From: Ichthyophis bannanicus
Taxonomy: Eukaryota; Chordata; Amphibia; Gymnophiona; Ichthyophiidae
Direction of reading: 5' to 3'
Length of the DNA: 64,000 nucleotides
Assembly (NCBI GenBank): GCA_033557465.1
Contig: CM066033.1
Span: forward strand, 389,243,289 to 389,307,288
Shown here: positions 22,226-33,280 of the stretch, piece after piece
Layout of the letters: every line of letters begins with the position of its first letter
How positions within the stretch are numbered: the first letter of the stretch is position 1
Position numbers and translations under genes: made by a program
Notes under the pieces: generated by a model
Database searches by the model: none
Told to the model about the DNA's origin: nothing
The model's input: the letters and a program-made list of their open reading frames with translations, nothing else

Positions 22226-23364
22226 TCAGTACTCAATACATGGTATTGAGTCATGGAGTAATGGCAGAAATAGTAAGGGGATTTCCCACATCTGGAGCAT
22301 GAGATCATGGAGTATGCGGTGAATCGGGAGTGTGGCCACCTCCTTAGGAGTAGAGTGTTGGAGGATTTCCAATTCCTCTGCTCTGGGCTCAGTCTCGGAT
22401 GTCACTGTAATGGAAAGGCCCTTAGCTAGGTCCCGAATAAATTCTTGAAAGAACATATCCTCAGGAGGGGACATATGCCGCTCCAGTGAAGGAGAAGGGT
22501 CTTCTGGAAAACTTTGTAGTCTTCGGGTATCGATCAATTCATTATCGGAAGACTCAGAAGACTCAAAGTATCGGCAGGAACGATGTCCTTGCTCCGTCAA
22601 GGCCTGGTACTGAGCAAAGTCGGTATCAGAATGCCTAACCGATACCTCAGTACAGGGAATGGACTCGAGGATAGGCATGGGCAGCAGCGCAGAAAACGGC
22701 ATATAACCTGATGCAGTCTGCATCGGAACCGTAGACTGTGCTAGTGTCTGTGGTACCACTGGTAAGGATTTTACTGGGACTGAAGCTGCTAGTAGAGCTG
22801 CCAAGCTCTGCTCTATGGCGAGGATACGCTGACACATAGAGCCCGCAAATGCTTGGGTATCGGTGCCAGAGATTTGTACTACTGTCCCACAGCATGGCAC
22901 CAGGAGCTCTCTGGAGGTGGAAGCCTTGGAAGCATCCTGGAACCCCTTGATGGCTTTGAAGGAAAGATTGTCCCGCTCGGGTTGCTTGGCCAACTGATCC
23001 ATCTCATGGGCAATGCTCGAGGCATCTCTATGCTTAAGAAAGAGATCTACTCTTGGGGTGAGGGGGGGGGGGGGTGGCGGCCTGTGTCTTCGAAGACAAT
23101 TAATGTTTCGATACCCGAGATCCATGAGAGGAAGTGGATGCCCTCGATGACATTGATGCAAAAGAAACCGCATCTGAGGCAAAGAGTGATCCCAACTTTG
23201 TGGCTCAATTCTGTAGGCCTCTCTTTGTCATCTTCTTACACAGAGGACATTCTGAAGACTGATGATTGGGCCCGAGATTTAAGACACCAGTCGTGAGTAT
23301 CACTAGCAGAAATGGTACTGTCACATTTAGAACATTTCTTAAAAACACTAGCTGGTTTATCCAT
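22226..23364 (-). pseudogene. DIRS 'P' Gag (truncated)
   Basis: The ATG at 23364 opens MDKPASVFKKCSKCDSTI, then SDTHDWCL, the same Cys/His finger as the other DIRS gags. The finger is cut after its third Cys by a shift, and the second CLGPDH half is lost. The long frame 23182-22226 (318 codons) has a Ser-rich middle (ESSESSDNELIDTRRLQSF) and an acidic block (SPPEDMFFQEFIRDLAKGLSI). The block matches the other gags up to LMLQMWEIP. The LAP2alpha-like domain downstream is deleted. A Pro run comes from a poly-G tract (about 23050-23065). Confidence 0.8.
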
Positions 23365-23692
23365 AGTGTCAGTAGACAAAATGGAAGGCTTAAGGCCTAA
23401 AATGGTGTCAAAGCGCCTGAAGAAAAGTTCTAAGTTTTTTGTTTTTTTTTAAAGAAAGAAAGAAAGAAAAGAACTGAGGGGTCAGTTCCAGCATTGACAG
23501 GAAGGCAGATGCAAACTACAAAAAAATAATGAATTAAAGAATTTTCTGCAATGATAGGATTTTCTTCCTGCTGGCTCCGTGGAAAACAAAACACTGAGGT
23601 GGGAGAGTTGGGAAGGCACGGTGGGATGCTCCCAAAAGCTTTCCTAATGACACTGGGGAGTGTTCCCACGCAGGCTCCATTGGTACAGACAG
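22226..23692 (-). mobile_element. DIRS 'P', gag-only remnant, resumes at 29447-29495
   Basis: It has a gag region and a 5' end on the minus strand but no RT or recombinase, and its left side is fused to truncated LINE sequence at about 22225. The 5' terminal repeat breaks off at GGTACAGACAG (23692). Its expected continuation, ATCACCCATATGTGAAGACTA and TGCTTGTTCCTGGAGA, appears at 29446-29490, on the far side of element 'B'. So 'B' was inserted in the terminal repeat of 'P'. Confidence 0.82.
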
Positions 23693-24060
23693 AGTAGTTA
23701 CTCACCTGTAACAGGTGTTCTCCAGGAGCAGCAGGAATCAGTCCTCACTTATGGGTGACGTCGGCACCAACGGAGCCCTCGCGGAGCAATTTTCCCCAGC
23801 TTTCGAAGAAAGCCTTTGGGAATTGCAGCGCGCATGCGCGGTCCCCTTCCCGCCCAGGGGTGCCATCTTGCTCAGTCAGATGACATAGCGAAAAGACAGC
23901 AAAAACACATAAAATTAATGATTGCAACTCCGAGGGGAGGAGGGAGGGTAGTGAGGACTGATTCCTGCTGCTCCTGGAGAACACCTGTTACAGGTGAGTA
24001 ACTACTCTTTCTCCAGGACCAAGCAGGAAGTCAGTCCTCACTTATGGGACTCGCAAGCTT
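23693..24060 (-). repeat. DIRS 'B' 3' terminal hairpin and internal complementary region
   Basis: CACCTGTAACAGGTG lies at 23703-23717 and the inverted partner CACCTGTTACAGGTG at 23982-23996. The arms extend through GGAGCAGCAGGAATCAGTCC and its complement. 24004-24050 is complementary to the right end of the element (AAGTGAGGACTGACTTCC). Confidence 0.9.
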
Positions 24061-24185
24061 AAGGCTACCGGAGACCTCAAGCCGAAAAAGAGCTCCCTCA
24101 AGCTCAACAGTACAGAAGGAAGGAATCTTCTCTGAATACCAATCCGGCCGGTAGCCCAACACCAGGGCCGGAGGGTAGGAGTTGC

Positions 24186-25193
24186 CTAGACCTCAAAGAG
24201 ATTGTGGAGGACTGCCTGTCCGAAAGCACTGTCCCTGCGGGACTCCCTCTCCAGGCAGTAATGAGCCGCAAACGTCTGGCTTGAAGACCAAGTAGCGGCC
24301 CGGCAGATGTCCGCCAACGGAACAGAGCGGAGGTGAGCCACTGACGCAGCCTTCGCCCTGACACGGTGAGCCGTGACTCGACTCTCTAAGGAGAGGCCGG
24401 CTGCCCCATAAGCCCAGGTGATACAGTCAGCTACCCAGATGGACAAGTACGCTTAGAGACAGGTAACCCCCAACCGATTGGAGTCAAAAGATACGAAAAG
24501 CTGGACCGCTTTCCTATGCTCTCGCGTACGGTCAAGGTAGAAGGATAAGGCTCTTCTACAGTCCAGGGTATGCAGAACAGTTTCAGCTCGGTTGGTATGC
24601 GGCCTGAGAAAGAAGGTCGGAAGAACCACCTCTTGATTGATGTGAAAAGTGGAGACCACCTTTGGAAGAAACTTAGGGTGAGTCCGTAATACTACCCTAT
24701 TCTTGTAGAACCTAGTGTATGGGGGCTCCGACACTAGGGCCTGTAGTTCACTAACACGCCTAGCGAAGGTAAGGGCCACCAAGAAGAGAGTTTTCCAGTA
24801 GAGGAAACGAAGAGAGCAGGTAGCCATGGGCTCAAAAGGCGGACAGGTAAGACTTTGCAAGACCACATTGAGATCCCAGTCAGGAGCTGGAGGGTGCAAC
24901 GGGGGCTTAAGCAGAAGGCGGCCCCGGAGAAAACGCGCCACCAAGGGGTGCGAGGAAAGAGGCTGGCCCTCCACCGGTGAGTGATATGCGGAGACAGCAC
25001 TGAGGTGGACCCTGACGGAGTTGGATTTGAGGCCCAGATCGGAGAGGTGAAGCAGATACTGCAGTACCACCGATACTAAGCAGGCGAAGGGGTCCTCAGA
25101 GCGCTGAGAACACCAGACCGAAAAGCGACGCCATTTAAGGGCGTAAGATTTCCGGGTGGAAGGTCGCTGAGATGCCAGTACGACTGCTTCCAC
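24186..25193 (-). pseudogene. DIRS 'B' tyrosine recombinase, one frameshift
   Basis: The frame 25193-24453 (MEAVVLASQRPSTRKSYALK) carries the DNA-binding domain, the first catalytic Arg (FARRVSELQAL) and the beta-rich part (PKFLPKVVSTFHINQEVVL). It ends just before the SKRTLSIWVADC block, which continues in the frame 24446-24186. That second part has AHRVRAKAAS (HxxR) and AAHYCLE (nucleophile Tyr), and ends NLFEV. A single shift near 24450 separates the halves. All four catalytic residues I look for are present. The 3' end lies about 180 bases from the terminal hairpin. Confidence 0.88.
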
Positions 25194-26283
25194 CTCCGGA
25201 GGAAGCAGAAGCGGAGCTAGGACTCAGCAGCCAGGCCATCAGATGAAGGGCCTGGAGGTTGGGGTGTAGGAGAGTACCCTGATCCTGGGTCAGGAGATCG
25301 GGCTGAAACCCCAGAGGAAGAGGGGTGTCCACCGCTAGCTGTAGGAGCAGAGGGAACCAGGATTGTCTCGGCCACCTGGGTGTTACCAGGATCACGGAGG
25401 CCCTGTCCTGGACAACTTTGAACAGCGTCCGGGACACAAGTGGCGTGGGAGGAAAGGCATACAGTAGGCCCGTGGACCACGAGATGAGGAAAGCATCCGG
25501 CGCTATCCTGAGAGGATGCGGGTGCCGGGAGCAGAACCTGGTAAGTTGCCGGTTCAGAGGACTGGCAAAGAGATCCACGGTGGGGAGTCCCCACCTGCGG
25601 AAGATCCGCCGGACAACTACGGGGTTCAACCTCCATTCGTGTGGCTGCAGAATCCGGCTCAGTTTGTCGGTCAGGTAGTTTTCCTGCCCGGGCAGGTAAA
25701 CAGCCCTGAGGAGGATGTCGTGGTCGACTGCCCAAGAGCACAGTCTCCGAGCCTCCTGACATAGAAGGAGGGAGCCCGTGCCCCCCTGTTTGTTCACGTA
25801 GAACATGGCAACCTGATTGTCCGTCTCCACCAGCACAGACTGACGAGAAGTGAGGTGAGAGAAGGTCCGCAGAGCTAGGCGGATCGCTCGCAGCTCCAGG
25901 AAGTTTATCTGCTGAGCAGCCTCCCAAGGCGTCCAAAGGCCTTGGGTGCATGCTCCCTGGCAATGCGCTCCCCAACCCAGGAGAGAGGCATCTGTCGTTA
26001 GTACCTGGGAAGGTGGAGGGGATTGAAATGGCATGCCGAGTAGCAGATTGGGCAGGTGAAGCCACCATTGCAGAGAGGAGACCAGGCGGTCGGAGACCTG
26101 TATTAAGTCCGTCAGGCTCCCTGTGGCCTGATGCCATTGAGTGCGAAGGCCCCACTGAGCAGGCCGCATATGCAGACGTGCATTCGGAACGACATGGACC
26201 GTGGAGGCCATATGACCGAGCAGTTGCAGGAATTGTCTGGCCGAGACAGGTGACGCGCTGCGGAACCTGCTGGCCAGGGCCAT
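25135..26283 (-). CDS. DIRS 'B' RNase H and linker
   Basis: This is an uninterrupted 382-codon stretch. It starts in the RT thumb/connection (ARQFLQLLGHMASTVHVVP). The RNase H domain has LTTDASLLGWGAHC (first Asp), INFLELRAIRLAL (Glu), LVETDNQVAMFYVNKQGG (second Asp) and the final Asp in NYLTDKLSR. The linker before the recombinase has VDLFASPLNRQL, LLYAFPPTPLVSRTLF and VTPRWPRQSWFPLLLQ. It is part of the pol polyprotein; the upstream RT and downstream recombinase frames are offset, so a frameshift lies at each side. Confidence 0.85.
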   Translation of the reverse strand: MALASRFRSASPVSARQFLQLLGHMASTVHVVPNARLHMRPAQWGLRTQWHQATGSLTDLIQVSDRLVSSLQWWLHLPNLLLGMPFQSPPPSQVLTTDASLLGWGAHCQGACTQGLWTPWEAAQQINFLELRAIRLALRTFSHLTSRQSVLVETDNQVAMFYVNKQGGTGSLLLCQEARRLCSWAVDHDILLRAVYLPGQENYLTDKLSRILQPHEWRLNPVVVRRIFRRWGLPTVDLFASPLNRQLTRFCSRHPHPLRIAPDAFLISWSTGLLYAFPPTPLVSRTLFKVVQDRASVILVTPRWPRQSWFPLLLQLAVDTPLPLGFQPDLLTQDQGTLLHPNLQALHLMAWLLSPSSASASSGGGSSRTGISATFHPEILRP

Positions 26284-26309
26284 GAGCCTGTCGGCCCATT
26301 CCTGAGGCA

Positions 26310-27052
26310 GGAAGGCACGAGCCTGCAGTGTCCAGCCGTGCTCCTATGAATTCGAGGTCCTGAGAGGGGAGCAAAGTGGACTTTTCGAAGTTTATGACGA
26401 AGCCCAAGTGTTGAAGCAGAGCCACTGTGCGTTGAGTGGCCTGAGCGACCCCTGGAGAAGACTGCGCCCGGATGAGCCAGTCGTCGAGGTAGGGGAAGAC
26501 GAAGAGGCCTTGAAGCCTCAGGAAGGCCGCCACCGCCGCCAGGCATTTCATGAACACCCTGGGGGCGGCGGATAGGCCGAAGGGCAGTACGCGGTACTGA
26601 TAATGATTCCCTGCCACCACAAATCTTAGATATTGCCGGTGGTCCGGGTGAATAAGGATGCGAGTATAAGCATCCTTTAGATCCAAGGAGCATAGCCAAT
26701 CTCCCTGCTGGAGGTAGGGCAGTAGGATTCCAAGGGTAAGCATTTTGAACTTCTCCCGCTGCAGGAACTTGTTGAGGTTGCGTAGGTCCAGGATGGGCCG
26801 GAGGCCTCCTGTCCTTTTTGGCACCAGGAAGTACCTGGAGTAAAACCCGTGACCCCACAGATGGTGGGGCACTGGCTCCACAGCCTGTTCCCGAAGCAGG
26901 CCTTGCAGCTCCCAAAGGAGTAAGTCCCTGTGTGGAGAGGAGGTCTTGGAGGCTCCCCCGGAAAGTAGGAGGGAGGCACCTGGTGAAAATGTAGGAGGTA
27001 GCCCTTTTGAACCACCTGCAGCACCCAGGAATCGAATGTTATGGCTGACCAC
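26310..27052 (-). CDS. DIRS 'B' reverse transcriptase
   Basis: This is the intact first part of a longer open frame. Blocks in order are HGFYSRYFLVPKRTGGLRPI, LDLRNLNKFL, WLCSLDLKDAYTRILIHP (palm Asp), HYQYRVLPFGLSAAPRVF, LFVFPYLDDWLIR (YLDD box) and LPSQDLEFIGARLDT. Beyond about 26310 the frame runs on to 25217 but no longer matches pol, because the true frame moves to the one ending at 25135. The pol start is uncertain; in relatives pol overlaps the gag end. This is the best-preserved complete RT domain in the window. Confidence 0.87.
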
Positions 27053-27127
27053 CTGTGGGCAAAGTGGGACAGCCGGCCCCCCGTGCTGAGCGAAAGCTGC
27101 GTAGGGGGAGAGGCTATGCTGGCGTAG

Positions 27128-29045
27128 TCAAAAACCCCCACCCTGCTGAGCAGGGGCCTGTGTAGCGGGCTTGGGGGCCTTCTGCCTACGGGACCCAGTA
27201 CCCTGTCCCTTAGCCGGCTGCCCCTGATGGGAAGCTGCTGAGGCATGAAAGTGAGGATGTTGTAGTTTATATGGAGACACCTTCCTCGGGTAAAAGGGCT
27301 TTTTCCACAAGCCCTTCCTCTTCTGGGAAGGGGCAGAGGTCTTCCTGGATAGGCGAGTTCTGGTGAGAGTTTTGGACTCGAGCTCCGCCGCCTTCTCAGC
27401 CATGGGCTTGCCAAAGAGGTTGTCACCCCTGCAGGGGACATCGACCAACTTGTCCTGCACCCATGGCTCTACTGAAGCCAAGCCTGACGGCGAGCCCCGA
27501 TGCCGGCTCCAGCTACCCGAGCCGACGCTTCGAAGCCATCGTAGGCTGCTCGAGAAATAAACTTCGAGCACTCACGAATACCTGTGGACAGGGCCTGGAA
27601 CCTCTGCAAAGGTTCCTCGGAGAGGCCCGCAGAGAACCCGGCTATTTCTTTCTCCAGGTCTCGGAGATACATGCCCATATACAGCTGGTATATCTGGACT
27701 CGACAAGCCAACAGAGAGCCCTGGAAGCACTTCCTACCGAGGGCATCCAGGTTCCAGGCCTCCTTACCCGGAGGCACCGAGGAGTGCATCTTCTGACTCT
27801 TAAGCCGATGCATAGCCGATTCCACCACCATGGAGTGGTGCGGCAGCTGAGCCTTCTGGAACCCGGGGCTCTTGCGGACTCGATACATCGAATCGACCCG
27901 CCTGCTTAACACCGGCGTCGAGGCCGGGCACTCCCACATACAGAAGAGCAGCCTCTCCAGCATTGGGGGAACCGGTACCGTAAAGGCCTCCTTCAGGGGG
28001 GGGGGGGGGGAGTCATACTGGAGGGCCTCGAGCTCCTCGGCCCGAGGTTCCTCTTCCGGGTCCGCGGGGAAGGCCAACGCCTTGGCCATGTCCCTCACGA
28101 AATCGGAGAACCGGGTATCCTCCGGGGGAGACTGCCTCCGAGGCTCCGACTCGGGTGAGTCGGAGGGGACGCACCGGGTCTGAAAAGAACCGGGTGACTC
28201 GTCCTCCTCCGTGTCCCAGCCCGACTCCTCCTCCGAGGAATCGAGTGGCTCCGTGTGGGCGGGTGCCGAGGACCTCCGCCCCAATGCCGAGGCCGGCGTC
28301 GACGACCTCGGTCCCGAACGGGAGGCCGAGGGAGACCTAGACCGAGGATCGACTCGAGCTCGGATCGACTCGGCCTCCGGGGTCGACTTGGACGTCGACG
28401 TCCCGGTGGTCGGGGCAGATGCGCGGGCGAGGCCAGCGATCAATGCCCGCTGCTGTTCCATGAAGGCAGTGATACTGCTCTCAAAGGTCGTCAATCTGAG
28501 ACCAAACTCAGAAGACCCAGCAGCCGCCGACTCGGGCCCCGACGGCGTCGGGCCTGACGAAGGCATCCTCGGAGGGGAGTCCAAGAGGACGACAGTACTC
28601 ACGTGACCAGTAGGCTCCACTTCGAGATGAGGATACTTCACAGGCCTTTCCGCCTCCGAGGACCCGGGGCGGCTGACGGGGCTAGGCGACCTGGCCCTCG
28701 AGGAACCAGGAGCGTCCTCCGGCGCCGCCCTCGCAGGTTTCTCCTTCCGACGATGTTCCCCGCTGGGAGACCCCCGCTCAGAGGAACTGCGACGGTGCTC
28801 GGGGCAGAGTCCCGAGATGTCGAAGCCTCCGACGAGGTCTGCGCTCGACCGGACGCTGAGTCAGAGAAGAGTCGCTCCTTTTGAGACTGCCGACTCCTCA
28901 ATGCCTTCAAGGACATTTTGTTGCACGGACCACAATTCACCGAGTCATGGTTGGATCCGAGGCAACGGAGGCAGCAGTCATGTGTGTCGGTAAGAGACAT
29001 AAGTCTGTGACAACGATCACACTTTTTAAACCCACTGGTAGCCAT
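27128..29045 (-). pseudogene. DIRS 'B' Gag, two frameshifts
   Basis: The ATG at 29045 starts MATSGFKKCDRCHRLMSL, then DTHDCCLRCLGSNHDSVNC and the matching CNKM, the Cys/His finger. A shift near 28790 moves the frame to the one read from 28641 to 27469. That frame has the Ser/Pro-rich middle and the LAP2alpha-like domain (HSMVVESAMHRLKSQKMHS, YQLYMGMYLRDLEKEIAG, ARRQAWLQ). A second shift leads into 27571-27128, with WVQDKLVDVPCRGDNLFGKP and a basic, Gln-rich end (QQGGGF). A poly-C run at the SPPPPL site (plus-strand G run about 27996-28011) lengthens a Pro stretch. Gag assembles the particle. Confidence 0.88.
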
Positions 29046-29446
29046 AGGGGGAAAAAGGGCCCCTGCGAGGCCAAAAGACCGTGCTGCCAGTGAGAGAGAG
29101 AAAAGTGGCGGGAACGCCAGTTATCGAAGAAAGAGAGAACGAAAAAAGAGAACGGCCTCGATACAGAAGTTACCGAGGCCGGGTGGGAAAAGGACACGCG
29201 TACGTGAGAAAAAACCAAAAGAAAAATCAACTTCTTCAGCGGCGATCACAAACTACGTCTGTAGGGCTCCGCGGAAAAAAGAAGACTGAGCAAGATGGCA
29301 CCCCTGGGCGGGAAGGGGACCGCGCATGCACGCTGCAATTACCAAAGGCTTTCTTCGAAAGCTGGGGAAAATTGCTCCGCGAGGGCTCCGTCGGCGCCGA
29401 CGTCACCCATAAGTGAGGACTGACTTCCTGCTTGGTCCTGGAGAAA
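29046..29446 (-). repeat. DIRS 'B' 5' leader and terminal inverted repeat
   Basis: This is the non-coding leader of 'B'. 29290-29440 is the inverted copy of 23740-23900, including AAGTGAGGACTGACTTCC at the end. Confidence 0.8.
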
Positions 29447-29495
29447 TCACCCATATGTGAAGACTACATTGCTGCTTGTTCCTGGAGATCAGAAG

Positions 29496-31178
29496 AGTAA
29501 TAATTCTAAGCTTTTGCACAGAGGACTTCACGACCATGGAGTTATGCGGGAATTGGGACTTTTGGAAAAACAGGCCCTTCTTGGCGCGATAGATGGCGTC
29601 GAGGCATCAGCTGACCACCAGCACCGAGGCCGGGGTCTCCCACATCTGCAGGAGCAACCGCTCAAGAATGGGCTGAACCGCCGTCAGAGTCTACTTTGGT
29701 GGGGACTCATACTGGAGATCTCCAGTTATTTAGTACATGGGTCCTCCTCTGATTCGGTCAGGACCAAGAAGGCCCGGACCATATCCCGGACGAAGTCATG
29801 GAAAGCCACATCCTCGGGAGGAGAATGGCACCAGGGCTCCAGGGAGATGGCTCAGAAGGCATGTCTCGGTGTCAAGAGGTCTTGAGGGTGGCCTCAACGT
29901 CTGTCGCCCAGTCAGAGCTGGAGGGCGTCGCGGATTCTGAGGCTCAGGACTCCTGCGCCTCGAGGCTGGCCCTGAGGAACCAGGGTCCTCTGGTGATCTC
30001 GGGTCACACTCCCGGAAACTGGCGAGGGAGGACCGGACACCCGAGGATCAGAACCGGGATCTCAATCGGTGCTGAGGGCTTGTCCGAGGCCGGTGGCGCT
30101 CGGGACCTGGCTTAACACCCGGGGGACTCTCCCACAGTTGGGGTCCAGTTGTCGGGACAGATGATGCAAATAAACCTGACATCATTGCCTGCTGCAAGGC
30201 CAGGATGGCAGAGATATTCTGCTCGAGGGCCTCCATTCTGGATTTGATGCCAGAAGGCCCTGCAGCTGTCGGGGTCGGCACAGAGGGCCTCGGGCTCAAT
30301 GCCGGCACTCTCGCGAGTGTGTCCTCAACGAGGGCCACTGACACGAGGAGCCTCACACGTTTGTTGCTGGCTGAGGATTCCTTCTTAGAGACCTTAAGGG
30401 GGCGCTGCTCTGAGTCGCCCACCGTGGTATCTTACCAGGTTTCACCAGTGGAACCTCAACTGGTCTCGAGGATTTTCTCTTTTTCTTTCTGGGGTCTTTA
30501 TGGAGGAGCCACCACTATGGGACTCCGAAGATGCCCGGGCCTCGCGGAAGGTGCTCGGCTTGGGGCTCAGCATCAGGGAAGCCGGGGCTGAGTCGGACCA
30601 TGGGAACATCCTCTCCTGCAACTCTGACTTTTCTTGTTGGTTTTTAGAGTCATGGCCTGGCACAGGTCGCAGGTGGTACTGTCATGGTCCGGGCCTAGGC
30701 AGCACAAGCAGTAATCGTGGGTGTCTGTAACAGACAGTTTGGCTGCAGCAATCACACTTTTTGAACCCACCGGGAGACATGGCGGGAGACACCCAGCCAT
30801 GGTCGACGACCCCTGGGCAAAAAAGGGCACGAACGCCGGTCAAGGCAAGCCTCGTCAAAAAAGAAAGGAAGAGCCGAGAACAGTGTTGGGGGTAGCGCCT
30901 ACTCAAGGTGGAAAGACGAACCAGTATGCAAACTGGGAAAAAACTAACTTTTAAAGATAATATTTAGAGGCTTTTTCTGGGGAATAGGACAAACGTCCAT
31001 TGGGCTACGCGGAAAAAAGAGTGAACAAGATGGCACCCTTGGGCAGGAAGGGGACTATGCATGCGTGGCAGCATTCCCAAAGGATTTCTGTGAAAGCTGG
31101 GTAAATGCTCCATGTGGGCTCAGTTGACGTCGATGGCACTCATATATGAGGATTGACTTCATGCTTGTTCCTGGAGAA
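29496..31178 (-). mobile_element. DIRS 'C', gag-only remnant
   Basis: A gag region (from 30780) and a 5' end closing at TTGACTTCATGCTTGTTCCT (about 31153-31172) remain. RT, recombinase and the 3' terminal hairpin are absent. It abuts the leftover end of 'P'. It is more decayed than 'A', 'B' and 'E'. Confidence 0.75.
29510..30780 (-). pseudogene. DIRS 'C' Gag (decayed)
   Basis: The ATG at 30780 (MSPGGFKKCDCCSQ) starts the Cys/His finger, which continues in another frame as TDTHDYCLCCLGPDHDSTTC. Middle parts lie in several frames (30663-30442, 30422-30048). The beginning of the LAP2alpha-like block (HSMVVK region, PQFPHNSMVV on the minus strand near 29530-29560) is just visible, but the domain is cut at the left edge. 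At least four frame breaks are present. Confidence 0.7.
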
Positions 31179-31559
31179 TAATTTATACAATCCAATAACT
31201 TGAATATATACCCTAATTTACAACTCTTAATGTATTGTATTGGGAGGGCCACTTATTCCTCCTCCTTTGTTGTGCTTGATAACATATCATTCAATATCTC
31301 TCTCTCTGAAGCTTTGTTATGGTATGTTTATTTTATTTCCATTACGACTCCAAGCTTCCCTCCCCCCCCCAACCCCACCAACAACCTCCTCCGGTGCTAC
31401 ATTTAGTTGCCGTGCACTTCCAAGAATGTTGCTCCTTTATCTCTCCCTTTTCTGTTTTTCCCCACTGGGGCATGTGTTGTCAGTATTCACCAATATAGTC
31501 TTTAATCCCTCCTTCCTCACACCATTTCCATACTTCTTGGTAAGCTCGCTTTTTTGTTG

Positions 31560-32338
31560 TCTATACGCCTCCACCGTGCACAGGCCCCACATCCGATCCA
31601 ATTTGCTTACCCCCTCTCCCAGTGTAGGGACTACTGGCTTTTTTCCACCAGGTCAACAAGGACATTCTTGTAGCTCCTACAAAGTACCCAAGAAAGGTTT
31701 CCAATTCTTTGTGTCCTCCCCCCCCACACACACTTCGTTCAAATATTACTATCGCCAGTGTCATTCAGATCTGTACCTTAATGTCTTTATACAATCCCTC
31801 CACTGCTACCCATAATGCTAGCACTTTAGGGCAGCTCCATATTAAGTGTAATATGTCTCTTTGCTCTCCACACCCTTTCCAACAGTCACTAGAGCTTATC
31901 TTATCTATGGTCTGTACTTTAGCTGGGGTCCAGTACATTCTAAGGCGGAGCTTTATACTGTTTTTTTAGGAATGATGTTCCTGGTTTTATCTTGTACACA
32001 CTCCTATATATTTTCTTCCACCTGCTTTCATCCCACACGCCCGGTAATTCTCTCAATTCTTGCTTTTAGCTTGCCAATCCTGTCCCTGTTGCCTCCTAAA
32101 GCACTCGGTATAAGATAGAGTGAAGTATCTTCTGGTTATTTTTCGACTCCATCAATTCCTCAAATACTGTAGGTTTTGTATATAAATCAGACCTTCTCTC
32201 TTTTTGTTTCAGAAAGTATCGCACCTGAACATATGCACAGTAACCTGATTCCCTTAGTGCAAAGGAATCTTTCAGCTCAGCAAATGTCTTGACTGCCCCT
32301 TCCTGATCAATCAGTTGGCCTACCAGAATAAGCCCTGT
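31560..32338 (-). pseudogene. L1/Tx1-like ORF2, C-terminal end
   Basis: The minus-strand frame 32338-32096 carries the thumb-side block LVGQLIDQEGAVKTFAELKD, followed by RESGYCAYVQVRYFLKQKE. Further on, other frames carry the Cys/His-rich end of the protein (CWKGCGEQRDILHLIWSCP, about 31880-31820), a pattern usual at the L1/Tx1 C-terminus. A 67-codon frame (31764-31561) finishes it. Two or more frameshifts are present. The stretch 31190-31560 is 3' UTR. Confidence 0.75.
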
Positions 32339-32488
32339 GATAAGGAAGCTTATCATAGCTCAGGTAGGAGCTATAGAAAAGATGATGTGACTCTGAACAA
32401 GCAACCTGTCAGTTTTGGTAGAAGTAAGAAAACAGAGTTTTCACATAAAAGACTACCAGTCCCAGAATGCACCAGGTTTCCAGCAGCC

Positions 32489-33280
32489 ATGAGAGGGGCT
32501 GAAGTGAGAAAACGTGTGTGCAATCAAGAGAGCTATGAGGTAATCCCTAAGCACTCATCTCAAAGGGCAGGGCCTGATTCAACACAGCTGCGCTGTGTTA
32601 GGGAGGAGCACACATTAGAACAGAATAAGAATAGAGCTTATTCTACAGATAACAGCTTCAGAAAGAGCTTCAGCAACAGATACAGCAACAGCTTCAAGCT
32701 CAAGCACCAACATCATCTCGAGAAGCAGAAGCCAAGCCAAGCGGATAGAGAGAGAAGGAAACTCTCTGGAAGGAAGAGAAGAAAGGCCATTGGAAGGTCT
32801 GGGAGATTCCAAGGCAGTACCTATACTGGGAGGTATTTCAAATGCCAGCAGAGTCCATTGGACTGGAGTCAGCCAGAGGAATGGAATGGCAGAGATAGGA
32901 ATCACTAGTGGCTACCTGGAAGAGAGAAGACTGCACGTAGAAAGGACTTTCAGACCTATGCCAGAAGGTATGTGAGGGAAGATCCAGTGTCCAGGGATCA
33001 AGATTGGAAGGCTGGACATCAGAACTGGATTACATACTGGCCAGGCTATACAGAGAGGAATTATGATAGCAGGAGAGGCTCAGGTATGAACACTGATCCA
33101 GACCCTATCTATAATAGTGAATGGCAGCAAGGGAATAAGCATTCTCATGATAGTGCCTTAATGAAAGACTCGTCTGCGCCAATGTATGATAGTGACCCTA
33201 TGCTGATTGATGAAGGGGGAGATACAGCAGATGAAACTATTAATTACATGGACTGTTCTCTATCTAAATGCTATTGCTAG
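32489..33280 (+). pseudogene. Unrecognised ORF, one in-frame TAG
   Basis: I do not recognise this protein. One frame runs from the ATG at 32489 (MRGAEVRKRV) to the stop at 33278-33280, 264 codons, with a single TAG at 32906-32908. The same frame is open upstream to 32315, crossing the LINE junction. The first half is strongly basic and Ser-rich (RERRKLSGRKRRKAIGRSGR). The middle is rich in Trp, Tyr and Arg (NWITYWPGYTERNYDSRRG). The end is acidic (DSDPMLIDEGGDTADETINY) and closes with Cys residues (MDCSLSKCYC). A charge switch of this kind suits a nucleic-acid-binding or packaging protein, but that is a guess. It could be Gag-like or an accessory protein of the insertion. Confidence 0.45.

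Larger units (their letters stand above)
23693..29446 (-). mobile_element. DIRS retrotransposon 'B', full length
   Basis: It spans about 5.75 kb with the same gene order as 'A' but clearly divergent sequence. The 3' terminal hairpin is at the left, gag at the right, and the right terminal repeat (29265-29446) is complementary to the left end. It lies inside the terminal repeat of 'P'. Frames carry only about four shifts overall, so this is one of the better-preserved copies. Confidence 0.93.

Noticed and set aside
25217..26309. Second half of the 611-codon frame in DIRS 'B'
   Set aside because: After GARLDT the residues no longer match any pol domain, while the neighbouring frame carries RNase H. 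It is an out-of-frame run-on.
31240..31815. 191-codon plus-strand frame rich in Pro and Leu
   Set aside because: It is the reverse of the LINE ORF2 C-terminal region; the minus-strand frames give the Cys/His pattern instead.
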